This document shows positions 16,309 through 25,721 of a DNA stretch of 64,000 nucleotides, in pieces. The translations under genes and the position numbers were made by a program. This stretch comes from Flavobacterium fluvii (GTDB lineage Bacteria > Bacteroidota > Bacteroidia > Flavobacteriales > Flavobacteriaceae). Position 1 is the first letter of the stretch; each line of letters starts with the position of its first letter. Below the pieces are notes generated by a model, which saw only the letters and a list, made by a program, of their open reading frames with translations, was not told the origin of the DNA and searched no databases. Location: positions 1 through 64,000 of the forward strand of contig NZ_FQWB01000009.1 of NCBI RefSeq assembly GCF_900129545.1, written 5' to 3'.

Positions 16309-16530
16309 ATGAGCACCTCCAAAATCAATAAATTTTTGTGTTCGTTTTTTGGACACAAAATGATTACTACCAGAAATGTGACCAATCACTTCAAAGAATA
16401 CCAATGTTCTTGCTGTGGTCTAGAATTAACCAATGATCTAAAAGGACACAAAACATTCCTGACTCCCGAACTAAAAGAGATTAATGAAATACTGATCAGT
16501 CTGCATCACAAGAGGCATTTTTCTGTTTAA
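16309..16530 (+). CDS. Small CxxC protein, possible zinc ribbon
   Basis: 73 aa. Two potential metal-binding sites: C-x(4)-H near the start (LCSFFGHKM) and QCSCCGLEL around residue 35, so a compact one-zinc fold is plausible. The rest is charged and helical (TPELKEINEILISLHHK). I do not recognise a named family with certainty. It has its own AT-rich upstream region and is followed by a convergent gene. The intact frame and cysteine spacing argue that it is real. Confidence 0.6.
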   Translation: MSTSKINKFLCSFFGHKMITTRNVTNHFKEYQCSCCGLELTNDLKGHKTFLTPELKEINEILISLHHKRHFSV

Positions 16531-16667
16531 TTTAAAAAGACGCTAAAAGCCTGCGACTATTGAATCAAACAATAGACAGGAAATATTTTGCTCAAACACC
16601 AGAAATAGAAATCAGCCTGCAAACAATCGCAAACTCGATTTTTTGAAACTATTGGCGAAACATTAGA

Positions 16668-17723
16668 TTACCTGAGGAAGTCTGTGTTTTTATAATTTCG
16701 TGTGATAAAATCAAAAGCAGAAGAAAGTACGTTTCCCATAGATTTTGCACGATTAAAATTGATGTCATGCGTCAAACGGTATAATTCCAACTTTAGTTGT
16801 TCCGTATTTTCATCAGGAGCAATGAAGTCGTTCCCCATGATATGCAATAATTTTTTGATTCGAGTTTCGGTCGAAAACAGTCTTTTGGCCAAAGCGGCTC
16901 GTTCTTCGTTTTTATATTGTTCGATTGAACTATACTCCAGTTTTTCCTTGACCAATTTTACCATTGGATAATTTTCTTTAAAAAACTGTGGACGATAGAC
17001 CTTCAAATTGCCTTCATAACATTGTTGGTCAAAATCTATTGGTCGAATCCTGAAAACCACTTGGTCAAAATCGTGAATGGGGACAATTACGTAATTATAA
17101 GCTCTCATATCGCCCAAAAGCCTAATCATACAGCGTTCATTGAATTTGACAAACTCTTTTGCAATTTGTGATTTTTCAGTTTCGGAACGATTCACTAGAT
17201 GTTCTTCCATAAACACGTCGCCAGGAATCCCCATAATATGTTCTTCTATCAAGGTATCTTTGTAAACCAAAAAATGTATTTTATCGGGCGAAAGAATATG
17301 TTCCAATTCTAATCCGTACACACGGGAAGCATCGGCTTTTTTGACATAAAAATAGGTGTAATTATCATTCAAGATGTTCCTTACTTTCACTCGAAAGGGC
17401 TTTGAATTTCCAAAAGTACAGTAGTCGATGGCATCAACACTCAAAAATTTTATGATATCCAAGTTTCCGTCCGAATGCAAATAAGAATAGATTTTTTTTA
17501 GATTCAAATCAATTTCATTACGCTCAAATTCACTATAATAAACCCGAATCCATAATGTATCAACATCATTTTTATCATAAACGTTTATGGAACCTGAAAA
17601 ACGCAATAAATCATCATAAAAAACAGAAACTTTAGATATACGATCAAATCGTTCCAAATAATCTAAAAAGGAATTATTTAAAGGATAACTAGGTTTCTTG
17701 AAAACCATTAACTGCTCTTTCAT
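16668..17723 (-). CDS. Uncharacterised protein with protein-kinase-like motifs
   Basis: 351 aa, no signal peptide. I do not recognise a named family, but the order of motifs in the middle resembles a kinase/phosphotransferase fold: a beta-strand Lys (YTYFYVKKAD, Lys128/129), a Glu in the next helix (VYGLELEHIL, Glu139/141), a hinge-like LIEEHIMGIPGD (159-169), a catalytic-loop-like LLGDMRAYNYVIV with Asp205 and Asn210 at HRDxxxxN spacing, and RIRPIDFDQQ (Asp230/Asp232) in the place of DFG. The C-terminal 100 residues are helical and Lys/Glu-rich. It is monocistronic, with a TAAATTTG box at 17741-17748. Kinase activity is inference. Confidence 0.7.
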   Translation of the reverse strand: MKEQLMVFKKPSYPLNNSFLDYLERFDRISKVSVFYDDLLRFSGSINVYDKNDVDTLWIRVYYSEFERNEIDLNLKKIYSYLHSDGNLDIIKFLSVDAIDYCTFGNSKPFRVKVRNILNDNYTYFYVKKADASRVYGLELEHILSPDKIHFLVYKDTLIEEHIMGIPGDVFMEEHLVNRSETEKSQIAKEFVKFNERCMIRLLGDMRAYNYVIVPIHDFDQVVFRIRPIDFDQQCYEGNLKVYRPQFFKENYPMVKLVKEKLEYSSIEQYKNEERAALAKRLFSTETRIKKLLHIMGNDFIAPDENTEQLKLELYRLTHDINFNRAKSMGNVLSSAFDFITRNYKNTDFLR

Positions 17724-17740
17724 TTTCAGTACTTTTATTA

Positions 17741-17773
17741 CAAATTTACATTAATAACATTTATTAAAACCAA
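17741..17773 (-). promoter_or_regulatory. Promoter of the kinase-like gene
   Basis: Minus strand TTG (17771-17773), 22-bp spacer, then TAAATTTG (17741-17748), an exact -7 match. Predicted leader about 13 nt. Confidence 0.5.
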
Positions 17774-17874
17774 GTTATTCCATAAAAAAAATGCAGTTTT
17801 CATATTGAAAAAAGAACTATATACTCCTTTAAAAGTCTCAATTCATTAGTTTTAAAACAAATACAGATTTGTGG

Positions 17875-17882
17875 TATATTTG
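17875..17882 (+). promoter_or_regulatory. -7 box (TATATTTG) of the first adhesin gene
   Basis: Exact TAnnTTTG ending 7 nt before the ATG at 17890. It overlaps the alternative in-frame TTG reading, so it both predicts a near-leaderless mRNA and favours the ATG start. Confidence 0.5.
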
Positions 17883-17889
17883 TATAACC

Positions 17890-20202
17890 ATGAAACGGCT
17901 TCAAACCATATTAATTTTCGCCATAATTTGTTGCAATACAATTATTGTGTCTGCGCAAAATATTACCGTTGACGACACTTATAACGCTCAACAACTAGTC
18001 GAAAATGTATTGGTAAACAGTTCTTGTGCCACGGTTTCGAACTATGTGGCAAGCGGTGACAACCTACCTGTTGGACGAAATAGTTATGGTTATTTTACCA
18101 ATGCCGGCGGCAGTTTCCCTTTCAAAGATGGAGTTGTTTTGAGTACCAGTTATGCAAAAAAATCAATTGGCCCATATGATACCAATCTTGTTAATATCGT
18201 AGGCAACGACGGTGATGGTGCTTGGTCAGGTGATGCAGATTTAAACCAAACATTAGGCATAAATACAGTTACTGCGACAGTTTTGGAATTCGACTTCACT
18301 CCATTGACCAATTTCTTGAGTTTTGATTATATTTTTGCTTCCATCGAATATTATGACACAAGTCCCTGTTCTTATTCCGATGGATTTGCTTTTTTAATTA
18401 AAGAAAATATACCTGGAACCACCTACAAAAATTTAGCCCTAATTCCGGGAACAACAACGCCTGTTTCTTCAAAAAACATTCACCCGGCAGTTCCGCAAGG
18501 TGGATGCCCAGCAGTAAATGAACAATACTTTAACGGATATAATAATTCCACAAGCCCCATAAATTATTCTGGGCAAACGGTGGTAATGAATGCACAAACC
18601 GATGTTGTTGCAGGGAAATCATATCATATCAAATTAGTGATTGCCAATGATAGAAATGAATTTTATGATTCGGCTGTTTTTCTGAAAGCAGGAAGTTTTG
18701 CCCCAAAAATAGACTTGGGCCCCGATCGACTAAGAGACAATCCGGTTTGTTTTGGCGAAAGCTTGGTCATTGACACAAAATTGTCGGCAACTTATGCCTA
18801 CAAATGGTTCAAAAACAATGTGGAAATAATAGGCGAAACAAAACCATCTTATACCGTTACCGATACAGGAGCCTATAGCGTGGAAGTGATTTTTTCGCCT
18901 GCAACTTGCAGTGCTTTTGGAAAAATAAATATCGAGTATACTCCAAAAATCATTTTGTCCGACACCTCGCTAACCCAGTGTGACGACAATGGAGACGGAA
19001 TTACCGTTTTCAATTTGACCAGGGCAGACAACATCATCAAAAACAATGACGCCACTTTAAGTCCCGTTGTCTATTATGAAACTTTGGCGAATGCGCAAGG
19101 GAAAATCAACCCAATTCAAACTCCGGATCTTTATACCAACAAACCTGCAAATCCAATACTTTTTGCAAGAGTCACCAATACTTTTGGTTGCGCCAATTAT
19201 GCCCAACTCAACCTTGTCATTGCAAACAATGCCATTGCTCCCCAAAATCCTGTTTCGACCTGTGATGCCGACAGCACCCAAGATGGTTTGTACCAGTTTG
19301 ACTTGAATGCCCAAGTGACGCCTCAAGTCTTGACAGGCTTGCCGCCTGGAATGATTGTGGAATATTATTTGAATCCAACGGATGGAGTTTACCAAAAATA
19401 CATGCTACCCAACATCTTTAAGAACACGACCGCACATCAGCAGCTTATTTATGCCCGAATTGTAAATGGCGCCGATTGTTATGGAATTATTCCTATAACA
19501 CTTGTGGTAAACACGTTCAGTCCCTCCAATTTTCAGGATGAAACGGCAGCGTTATGTATGGGAGCTACAACAATTTTAAGCGTGGCTTCAGGCTTTTCCA
19601 GTTATTTATGGAATACTGGAGGTACTACAAATTCTATAATAGTCACCACTTCCGGTAATTATTCCGTGAAAGTTACAGACATAAATGGTTGCGAAAAAAC
19701 AAAAAAATTCACTGTTACAAGTTCCGGAGCTGCAACAATTACTGGAGCTTCTGTAAATGATTTTTCTGGAAACGAAAATTCTGTTTTAATAGAATATACA
19801 GGGGTTGGCAACTATGAATTTTCGCTTGACGGTTCTTATTTTCAAGACAATCCGATGTTCACTGGAATTGCTCCGGGAAATTATCTGGCTTATGCAAGAG
19901 ATAAAAACGGTTGTGGTTTATCTGCCCCGTTCCAAATTTACGTGTTGGATTACCCTCGTTTTTTTACTCCAAACGGTGATGGCTATAATGATGCCTGGAA
20001 AATTAAAAACCTGGATTTATTTCCAAAAGCCGTCATAATGATTTATAATCGTTATGGAAAATTGTTAACCCAATTTAATACAAGCAACGCTGGCTGGAAT
20101 GGGAAATTAAACAATTCCGAATTACCCGCTGACGATTATTGGTTTAATCTCAATTTTGGCGACGGAAAAATAATAAAAGGTCATTTTTCATTAAAAAGAT
20201 AG
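17890..20202 (+). CDS. Choice-of-anchor L secreted protein with type-B T9SS sorting domain
   Basis: 770 aa from the ATG at 17890. Signal peptide (MKRLQTILIFAIICCNTIIV, cleaved near SAQ), then a choice-of-anchor-L-like domain (about 30-270: NSYGYFTNAGGSFPFKDG, VLEFDFTPLTNFLSFDYIFA), Ig-like or PKD-like beta segments (about 275-650), and a C-terminal gliding-motility-associated/type-B sorting domain (about 685-770: FFTPNGDGYNDAWKI, MIYNRYGKLL, ADDYWFNLNFGDG, GHFSLKR). It should pass the inner membrane by Sec and the outer membrane by the type IX system. Likely a surface or released adhesin. A second such protein follows 24 bp downstream. Confidence 0.88.
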   Translation: MKRLQTILIFAIICCNTIIVSAQNITVDDTYNAQQLVENVLVNSSCATVSNYVASGDNLPVGRNSYGYFTNAGGSFPFKDGVVLSTSYAKKSIGPYDTNLVNIVGNDGDGAWSGDADLNQTLGINTVTATVLEFDFTPLTNFLSFDYIFASIEYYDTSPCSYSDGFAFLIKENIPGTTYKNLALIPGTTTPVSSKNIHPAVPQGGCPAVNEQYFNGYNNSTSPINYSGQTVVMNAQTDVVAGKSYHIKLVIANDRNEFYDSAVFLKAGSFAPKIDLGPDRLRDNPVCFGESLVIDTKLSATYAYKWFKNNVEIIGETKPSYTVTDTGAYSVEVIFSPATCSAFGKINIEYTPKIILSDTSLTQCDDNGDGITVFNLTRADNIIKNNDATLSPVVYYETLANAQGKINPIQTPDLYTNKPANPILFARVTNTFGCANYAQLNLVIANNAIAPQNPVSTCDADSTQDGLYQFDLNAQVTPQVLTGLPPGMIVEYYLNPTDGVYQKYMLPNIFKNTTAHQQLIYARIVNGADCYGIIPITLVVNTFSPSNFQDETAALCMGATTILSVASGFSSYLWNTGGTTNSIIVTTSGNYSVKVTDINGCEKTKKFTVTSSGAATITGASVNDFSGNENSVLIEYTGVGNYEFSLDGSYFQDNPMFTGIAPGNYLAYARDKNGCGLSAPFQIYVLDYPRFFTPNGDGYNDAWKIKNLDLFPKAVIMIYNRYGKLLTQFNTSNAGWNGKLNNSELPADDYWFNLNFGDGKIIKGHFSLKR

Positions 20203-20226
20203 TTTATATTTTATTATTTTTAGCAA

Positions 20227-23200
20227 ATGAAAAAGATATTAATTTTATTTTTTGTTTTTGCCACAATAAATTGTTTTCCCCAGTTTAGCAAAACACATTA
20301 TATACCTCCAATAACGGCACAAAATGGTTTGCCTGCGGATCACTATTTATACATTTCAACTCCCAACACCACTAACGTAAATTTTAAAATCATTGAAATC
20401 GGGGGAGCCATAATAACGGGTGTCGTAAGCAACAATACGCCCTACGTATATAGTATTGGCACAGGAAACACAACTCGATTGTTCACGCCAAAAACCAGTA
20501 TTGGAATTGTAAAAAACAAAGGATATATAATAGAAGCAGACAATTTAGTTTATGCAAGCGTAAGAGGAAATGCTTCCCCTAATAACGGTGCCTATGCCCA
20601 CGCTGGTGGACTTGTGTCAAAAGGAAATAGTGCACTTGGCAAAACATTTCGATTGGGGGCCATGCTAAATCCAAATGTAGATGGTAGTGTATTAAATTTT
20701 GCCTCTATTTTATCAACAGAAAATAATACAAGCGTTACCATCTCAAATATACCAATAGGGACAATCTTTACCGATGGGACAACTTATACCGGCCCAATAG
20801 TAGTAACCTTGAACAAGAATGAAAGCTATGTAATGGCTTTGGAAAATTATACCGGCAACAATTTCCCTTCCAACAGTTCCAAGATGATCGGGGCTTTGGT
20901 TGAAACCAATAAACCAGTGGTTGTCAATTCTGGCTCATACGGAGGAAGCAATAGCACAAGTACTAACGGACGAGATGTGGGATATGACCAAATAGTTGCT
21001 TATGAAAAAACAGGAAAAGAATACATTTTTGTAAAAGGCGTTGGAACCAATGAATTGGAACGTGTATTACTTATTGCCAATAATCCAAATACCCTAATTT
21101 ATTTGAATGGTAGCGCAACTCCTTTTGCCACACTAGCCAATGCAGGTGATTATGTGGCCATTGACGGAAGCCAATTTAGTACCGGAAATTTATATGTTAC
21201 CACTTCTGAAAATGTTTTTGCGTATCAAAGTATTGGAGGAACAGCAAATCCAGCAAATCAAAACTTGTTTTTTGTTCCGCCCTTGAATTGTGCCACACCC
21301 AGTAACGTTGACAACATTCCTCTTATAGAACAAATAGGAAGCGTAACATTTAATGGCGGCTTAAATATCGTTACCGAAACAGGAGCTTTAGTTAAAATAA
21401 ATGGTGTTAACACCACAGCAACACCAGTTCCAATAACTGGGAATCCAGGTTTTGAAAGATATACAATTAATGGTTTATTTGGAAATATAGCAGTAAAATC
21501 AACCAAACAGGTTTATGTTTCTTACTTTGGAACTAATGGTGCGGCAACTTATGGTGGCTATTATTCTGGTTTTGATCTAAAACCAGAAATTATTTCCGAC
21601 AAACTATCCGTTGTAAATTCGTCCTGTATTCCTAATGTAGTTTTAAAAATCAGCAGCTTATCCTCTTATGACACCTTTCAATGGTACAAAAATGATATCG
21701 AAATCCTAGGAGCGACCAGCAACCAATACACGCCTACCGATCCAGGTTATTATCAAGTGCGAGGAGCTATTTCTAGTTGTCCAAGCAGCAGCAGTAGTTT
21801 TGTATTTTCAGATAAAATCCCCGTTAGCAGCTGCCCAACAAACTTTGACAATGACAAAGCCAACGACAATATTGATTTAGACAACGACAATGATGGTATT
21901 GCCAATTGTACCGAATCATACGGAAACCAAAATATAAACATTTCGAATACCGCCGCAGGGAATATTGCCGTTGGCAGTTATTCGAATTCCTTTACAGGAG
22001 TAATCACATCCACTGGAGGAACATTTACGGGAAATACCGACGGCAGTTTTATTACTGAGATTCCGGCAGGAATAACAAATAATTTAACTTACAGGATGAC
22101 ATTTGCCAGTCCAATGAGTGCTGGAATTGAATATGTATCCACTGCCAATCCAACTGATTTATTAAATCCCGATGCTGAATATGTCGTGAGTTCTGACTCA
22201 AACAAAACCATGACCGTTCTTAATCCCAACGATCAATTATTGATTGACACCAATTATGATGGTATATATGAAAGTGGTATAACCCAATTTTCTTCTTTCG
22301 AAATACGATTTAGATTAAATGGAGCTTTGCCATTGGCTGCTGGAACTGGTACTTTCAAATTTTTAACCTATTTGGCCAATTCGATAAGTTTTACCCTCAA
22401 AAATTTATCCGACACTAATCCAAACAGAGTTTCATTAAAGTTTTTCTCATCCTGTGTTCCAAAAGATTCTGATTTAGACGGAATTCCTGACCAATTGGAT
22501 CCAGACAGCGACAATGATGGCATCCTGGATACAATAGAAGCTCAAGCAAACACATCACTGGCTTTAACAAATGCCGACACAAACAATAATGGTTTAGACA
22601 ATGCTTTTGAACCGGGATTCACCCCAGTTGACACTGATACTGATGGAATTCCCGATTATTTGGATTTGGATAGCGACAATGATGGAATTTCAGATGCAGT
22701 AGAAACCGGAAATGACTTAGATGCTGATGGAATTAAAAATTATCGTGATTTAGACAGTGACAAAGATTTATGCAGTGACGTCATTGAAGCTGGATTTTTG
22801 GATGCAAATGGCGATGGAATTTTAGGAGCAACAACACCTCCAACAATTAACGCAAATGGTTTGGTAACAAGCGGCATTGGCTACACGACACCCAATCTGA
22901 ATTATATCACGGCAGCACCAATTGTAATAACCACTCAACCCAATGTAGCGCCAACTTGTGAATTACAAAACGCAACAGTTTCATTAGTGGATAACGGCGG
23001 AAATACCTATCAATGGCAATTATCCACTGACGGAGTGACCTGGAACAACCTTGCCAACAATGCAACATATCCTAATGTCACGGCAAACCCTTTAAACATA
23101 ATAGGTGTCACCAATGCCATGAACGGTTACAAATATCGTGTGGTATTGAACAAAACAGGGAATTCATGCGGATTGACTTCGGCTCAAACCACCTTGACTG

Positions 23201-25182
23201 TTTATCCCTTGCCAGTTGTCAATAATGTGACAATTGTACAATGTGACAACGACTTGGATGCCATTTCAACCTTTAATCTAACGGTGAAAAACAACGTGAT
23301 TTCAAGCAATTCTGCCAATGAAACTTTTACGTATTACAAAACTTTGGCTGGAGCCAATACTGCCAATGCTGCACAACTAATAAACACACCATTGGCTTTT
23401 ACAAACACAACGCCAGTGACAATGCCTGTTTGGGTTAGAGTGGTAAATTCCAATGGCTGTTTTAGAACCGCTCAAATTACACTACAAGTTTTGGCCACGC
23501 AAATTCCAATTACTTTTAACCGAACTTTTGTCGTTTGTGATGATTTTCTGGATACAAACGGAGCAAGTAATACCAATAACAACAAAAGAGATGGAATTTC
23601 CAGCTTCAATTTCAGTAGTGCTACACCCGCCATCAAAGCTTTATTACCTACTGCAGGAAATTACAGTGTAACCTATTACAGAAATCAAGCGGATGCCTTA
23701 GCCGAACTCAATGCCATTACCGATATTTCCAATTACAGGAATATTGGTTATCCAAACACCCAGAATATTTGGGTTCGTGTAGATAGCGACATGGACAATG
23801 CTTGTTATGGATTGGGACCATTTGTAACTTTAACGGTAGAAAAATTACCATTTGCCAATGCTGTCCCTGTTTTCAGACAGTGCGACGACAATCAAGACGG
23901 GATTTTTCCTTTCAATACTTCAAATTTAGAAACCACTTTATTGGGAACCAATCAATCGTTCCCTGTGACCGTGACTTATTTTGATGCAGCAAACAATCCT
24001 CTGAAGGATGCCAACGGAGTTTTGATGACAAGTCCATTTCCCGCAACTTTTGCCTCAACTTCACAAACCATAAAGGCTGTTGTCATAAATAACACGACCC
24101 AAAAATGCTTTGATGAAATCACCATTCAATTTATAGTGGATGATTTACCGGAAGCCTTTGCTGTTCCAACAACTTTGACAACAACTTGCGATGACGAACC
24201 GGATCCTTTGACCCAAAACGGAAAAATTGCTTTTGACACGACTACATTCCAATCAACAATCCTTGGAACACAAACTGGCTTGATTGTTAAATACTTTGAT
24301 GGAAATGGGAATCCATTGTCCAGTCCGTTGCCAAATCCATTTATTACTGGAACACAAAACGTGACAGTTGTCGTTGAAAATCCAATAAACACAACCTGTA
24401 AAGCTTCTCAAATTATTCCTTTCATAGTAAATCCATTACCCAATATCAATTTGAATACCAATGGAAGCGAAGATGAATTAGTTTGTTCGAATCTTCCAAC
24501 ATTTTATGTCCAACTCAATGCCGGGATTCAAGACGGCTCTCCTACGAGCAACTACAGCTATATTTGGTCAAAAGACGGAGTCGTATTAGCAGGAAAAACA
24601 GCTTATACATTAGACGTAAACGCCGAAGGAATTTATACTGTTCAAGTATCCAATATTTCTGGTTGCGGCAGAATTAGAACTATAAAAGTTACCGCTTCTG
24701 ATGTGGCACATATTCAAACAACGGTTATTGTCGACATGACCGACATAAATACGATTACCATAAATGTTACTGGTGCCGGCGATTATGAATATAGCTTAGA
24801 CGACTCCTCCGGCTTTTTTCAAGATTCAAACATTTTAACAAATGTTCCAGCAGGAATTCACGAGGTGTTCATAAGGGATAAAAACGGATGCGGAACAGTT
24901 TCCAAAACCGTGGCCGTTGTTGGCTTGCCAAAATTCTTTACTCCAAACAATGACGGATTTAACGATTATTGGAATGCAAAAGGAATAAGCGCCACTTTCA
25001 ACTCCCATTCCATCATTTATATTTTTGATCGATACGGAAAACTGCTCAAGCAAGTTGCCGCCACAAGTGAAGGATGGGACGGAACTTTCAACGGAAAACC
25101 AATGCCCGGAGACGATTATTGGTATACCATAAAACTTGACGACGGAAGAGAAGCCAAAGGACATTTTAGTTTGAAAAGATAA
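20227..25182 (+). CDS. Giant IgGFc-binding-like secreted protein with type-B T9SS sorting domain
   Basis: 1651 aa. Signal peptide (MKKILILFFVFATINCFPQ); an N-terminal region resembling the IgGFc-binding domain (about 100-450: GGLVSKGNSALGKTFRLGAM, NKPVVVNSGSYGGSNST, KEYIFVKGVG); an Ig-like segment around 475-530; acidic Asp-rich thrombospondin type-3-like calcium repeats (about 545-560 and 755-860: DSDLDGIPDQLDPDSDNDG, DTDTDGIPDYLDLDSDNDG); several repeated beta-sandwich modules each opening with a Cys-Asp pattern (VQCDNDLD, FVVCDDFLD, FRQCDDNQDG, TTCDDEPD); and a C-terminal type-B sorting domain (about 1565-1651). A large surface adhesin-like protein, probably co-transcribed with the preceding one. 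Confidence 0.9.
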   Translation: MKKILILFFVFATINCFPQFSKTHYIPPITAQNGLPADHYLYISTPNTTNVNFKIIEIGGAIITGVVSNNTPYVYSIGTGNTTRLFTPKTSIGIVKNKGYIIEADNLVYASVRGNASPNNGAYAHAGGLVSKGNSALGKTFRLGAMLNPNVDGSVLNFASILSTENNTSVTISNIPIGTIFTDGTTYTGPIVVTLNKNESYVMALENYTGNNFPSNSSKMIGALVETNKPVVVNSGSYGGSNSTSTNGRDVGYDQIVAYEKTGKEYIFVKGVGTNELERVLLIANNPNTLIYLNGSATPFATLANAGDYVAIDGSQFSTGNLYVTTSENVFAYQSIGGTANPANQNLFFVPPLNCATPSNVDNIPLIEQIGSVTFNGGLNIVTETGALVKINGVNTTATPVPITGNPGFERYTINGLFGNIAVKSTKQVYVSYFGTNGAATYGGYYSGFDLKPEIISDKLSVVNSSCIPNVVLKISSLSSYDTFQWYKNDIEILGATSNQYTPTDPGYYQVRGAISSCPSSSSSFVFSDKIPVSSCPTNFDNDKANDNIDLDNDNDGIANCTESYGNQNINISNTAAGNIAVGSYSNSFTGVITSTGGTFTGNTDGSFITEIPAGITNNLTYRMTFASPMSAGIEYVSTANPTDLLNPDAEYVVSSDSNKTMTVLNPNDQLLIDTNYDGIYESGITQFSSFEIRFRLNGALPLAAGTGTFKFLTYLANSISFTLKNLSDTNPNRVSLKFFSSCVPKDSDLDGIPDQLDPDSDNDGILDTIEAQANTSLALTNADTNNNGLDNAFEPGFTPVDTDTDGIPDYLDLDSDNDGISDAVETGNDLDADGIKNYRDLDSDKDLCSDVIEAGFLDANGDGILGATTPPTINANGLVTSGIGYTTPNLNYITAAPIVITTQPNVAPTCELQNATVSLVDNGGNTYQWQLSTDGVTWNNLANNATYPNVTANPLNIIGVTNAMNGYKYRVVLNKTGNSCGLTSAQTTLTVYPLPVVNNVTIVQCDNDLDAISTFNLTVKNNVISSNSANETFTYYKTLAGANTANAAQLINTPLAFTNTTPVTMPVWVRVVNSNGCFRTAQITLQVLATQIPITFNRTFVVCDDFLDTNGASNTNNNKRDGISSFNFSSATPAIKALLPTAGNYSVTYYRNQADALAELNAITDISNYRNIGYPNTQNIWVRVDSDMDNACYGLGPFVTLTVEKLPFANAVPVFRQCDDNQDGIFPFNTSNLETTLLGTNQSFPVTVTYFDAANNPLKDANGVLMTSPFPATFASTSQTIKAVVINNTTQKCFDEITIQFIVDDLPEAFAVPTTLTTTCDDEPDPLTQNGKIAFDTTTFQSTILGTQTGLIVKYFDGNGNPLSSPLPNPFITGTQNVTVVVENPINTTCKASQIIPFIVNPLPNINLNTNGSEDELVCSNLPTFYVQLNAGIQDGSPTSNYSYIWSKDGVVLAGKTAYTLDVNAEGIYTVQVSNISGCGRIRTIKVTASDVAHIQTTVIVDMTDINTITINVTGAGDYEYSLDDSSGFFQDSNILTNVPAGIHEVFIRDKNGCGTVSKTVAVVGLPKFFTPNNDGFNDYWNAKGISATFNSHSIIYIFDRYGKLLKQVAATSEGWDGTFNGKPMPGDDYWYTIKLDDGREAKGHFSLKR

Positions 25183-25237
25183 ATACATTTATAGATGTGC
25201 TTACCAACTAAAAATTCAAATTTAAAATAAACCAATT

Positions 25238-25657
25238 ATGTTAAAACATTTCATCCCAATACTGCTATTCATTTCCAGCTTCGGATTTGCACAAAACCCA
25301 AACCTTAGTGTTTCTGTTTCGGGGATAAAAAACAACACCGGATCATTAACTGTCGAACTGTACAATTCCAAAGGAAATTTTCTTAAAACATCCTTTAAAA
25401 CGGTTTCGACAACAATTAAATCCAATTCCGTTTCTGTTACTTTTAATGGAATTCCCAAAGGCGAATATACCGTTCTAGTCTATCACGACGAAAACAAAAA
25501 CGGAAAACTGGACAAAAACTTAATCGGAATGCCCAAAGAGTCTGTTGCCTGTTCCAATAATGCAAAAGGTTTTATGGGACCTCCCAAATACGATGATGCA
25601 AAATTCACGGTTACTGCCGATACCAAAATTAACATCAAAATGACAGCTACACATTAG
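25238..25657 (+). CDS. DUF2141 family exported protein
   Basis: 139 aa, with a signal peptide (MLKHFIPILLFISSFGFAQ) and one DUF2141 beta domain: NTGSLTVELYNSKGNFL, FNGIPKGEYTVLVYHDENKN, GKLDKNLIGMPKESVACSNN, GPPKYDDAKFTV. Function is unknown; the fold is secreted. It lies 55 bp after the giant adhesin gene, and no terminator is visible between them, so it could share that transcript. A strong bidirectional terminator follows. Confidence 0.87.
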   Translation: MLKHFIPILLFISSFGFAQNPNLSVSVSGIKNNTGSLTVELYNSKGNFLKTSFKTVSTTIKSNSVSVTFNGIPKGEYTVLVYHDENKNGKLDKNLIGMPKESVACSNNAKGFMGPPKYDDAKFTVTADTKINIKMTATH

Positions 25658-25664
25658 CCATAAA

Positions 25665-25699
25665 AAAATCCCAAATTCACATTGTGAATTTGGGATTTT
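25665..25699. terminator. Bidirectional intrinsic terminator
   Basis: AAAATCCCAAATTCAC (25665-25680) pairs with GTGAATTTGGGATTTT (25684-25699), a 16-bp perfect stem with a 3-nt loop and A/T tails. It serves both the DUF2141 gene and convergent typA. Confidence 0.9.
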
Positions 25700-25721
25700 A
25701 AATATTGAAATTTAAATAGAA

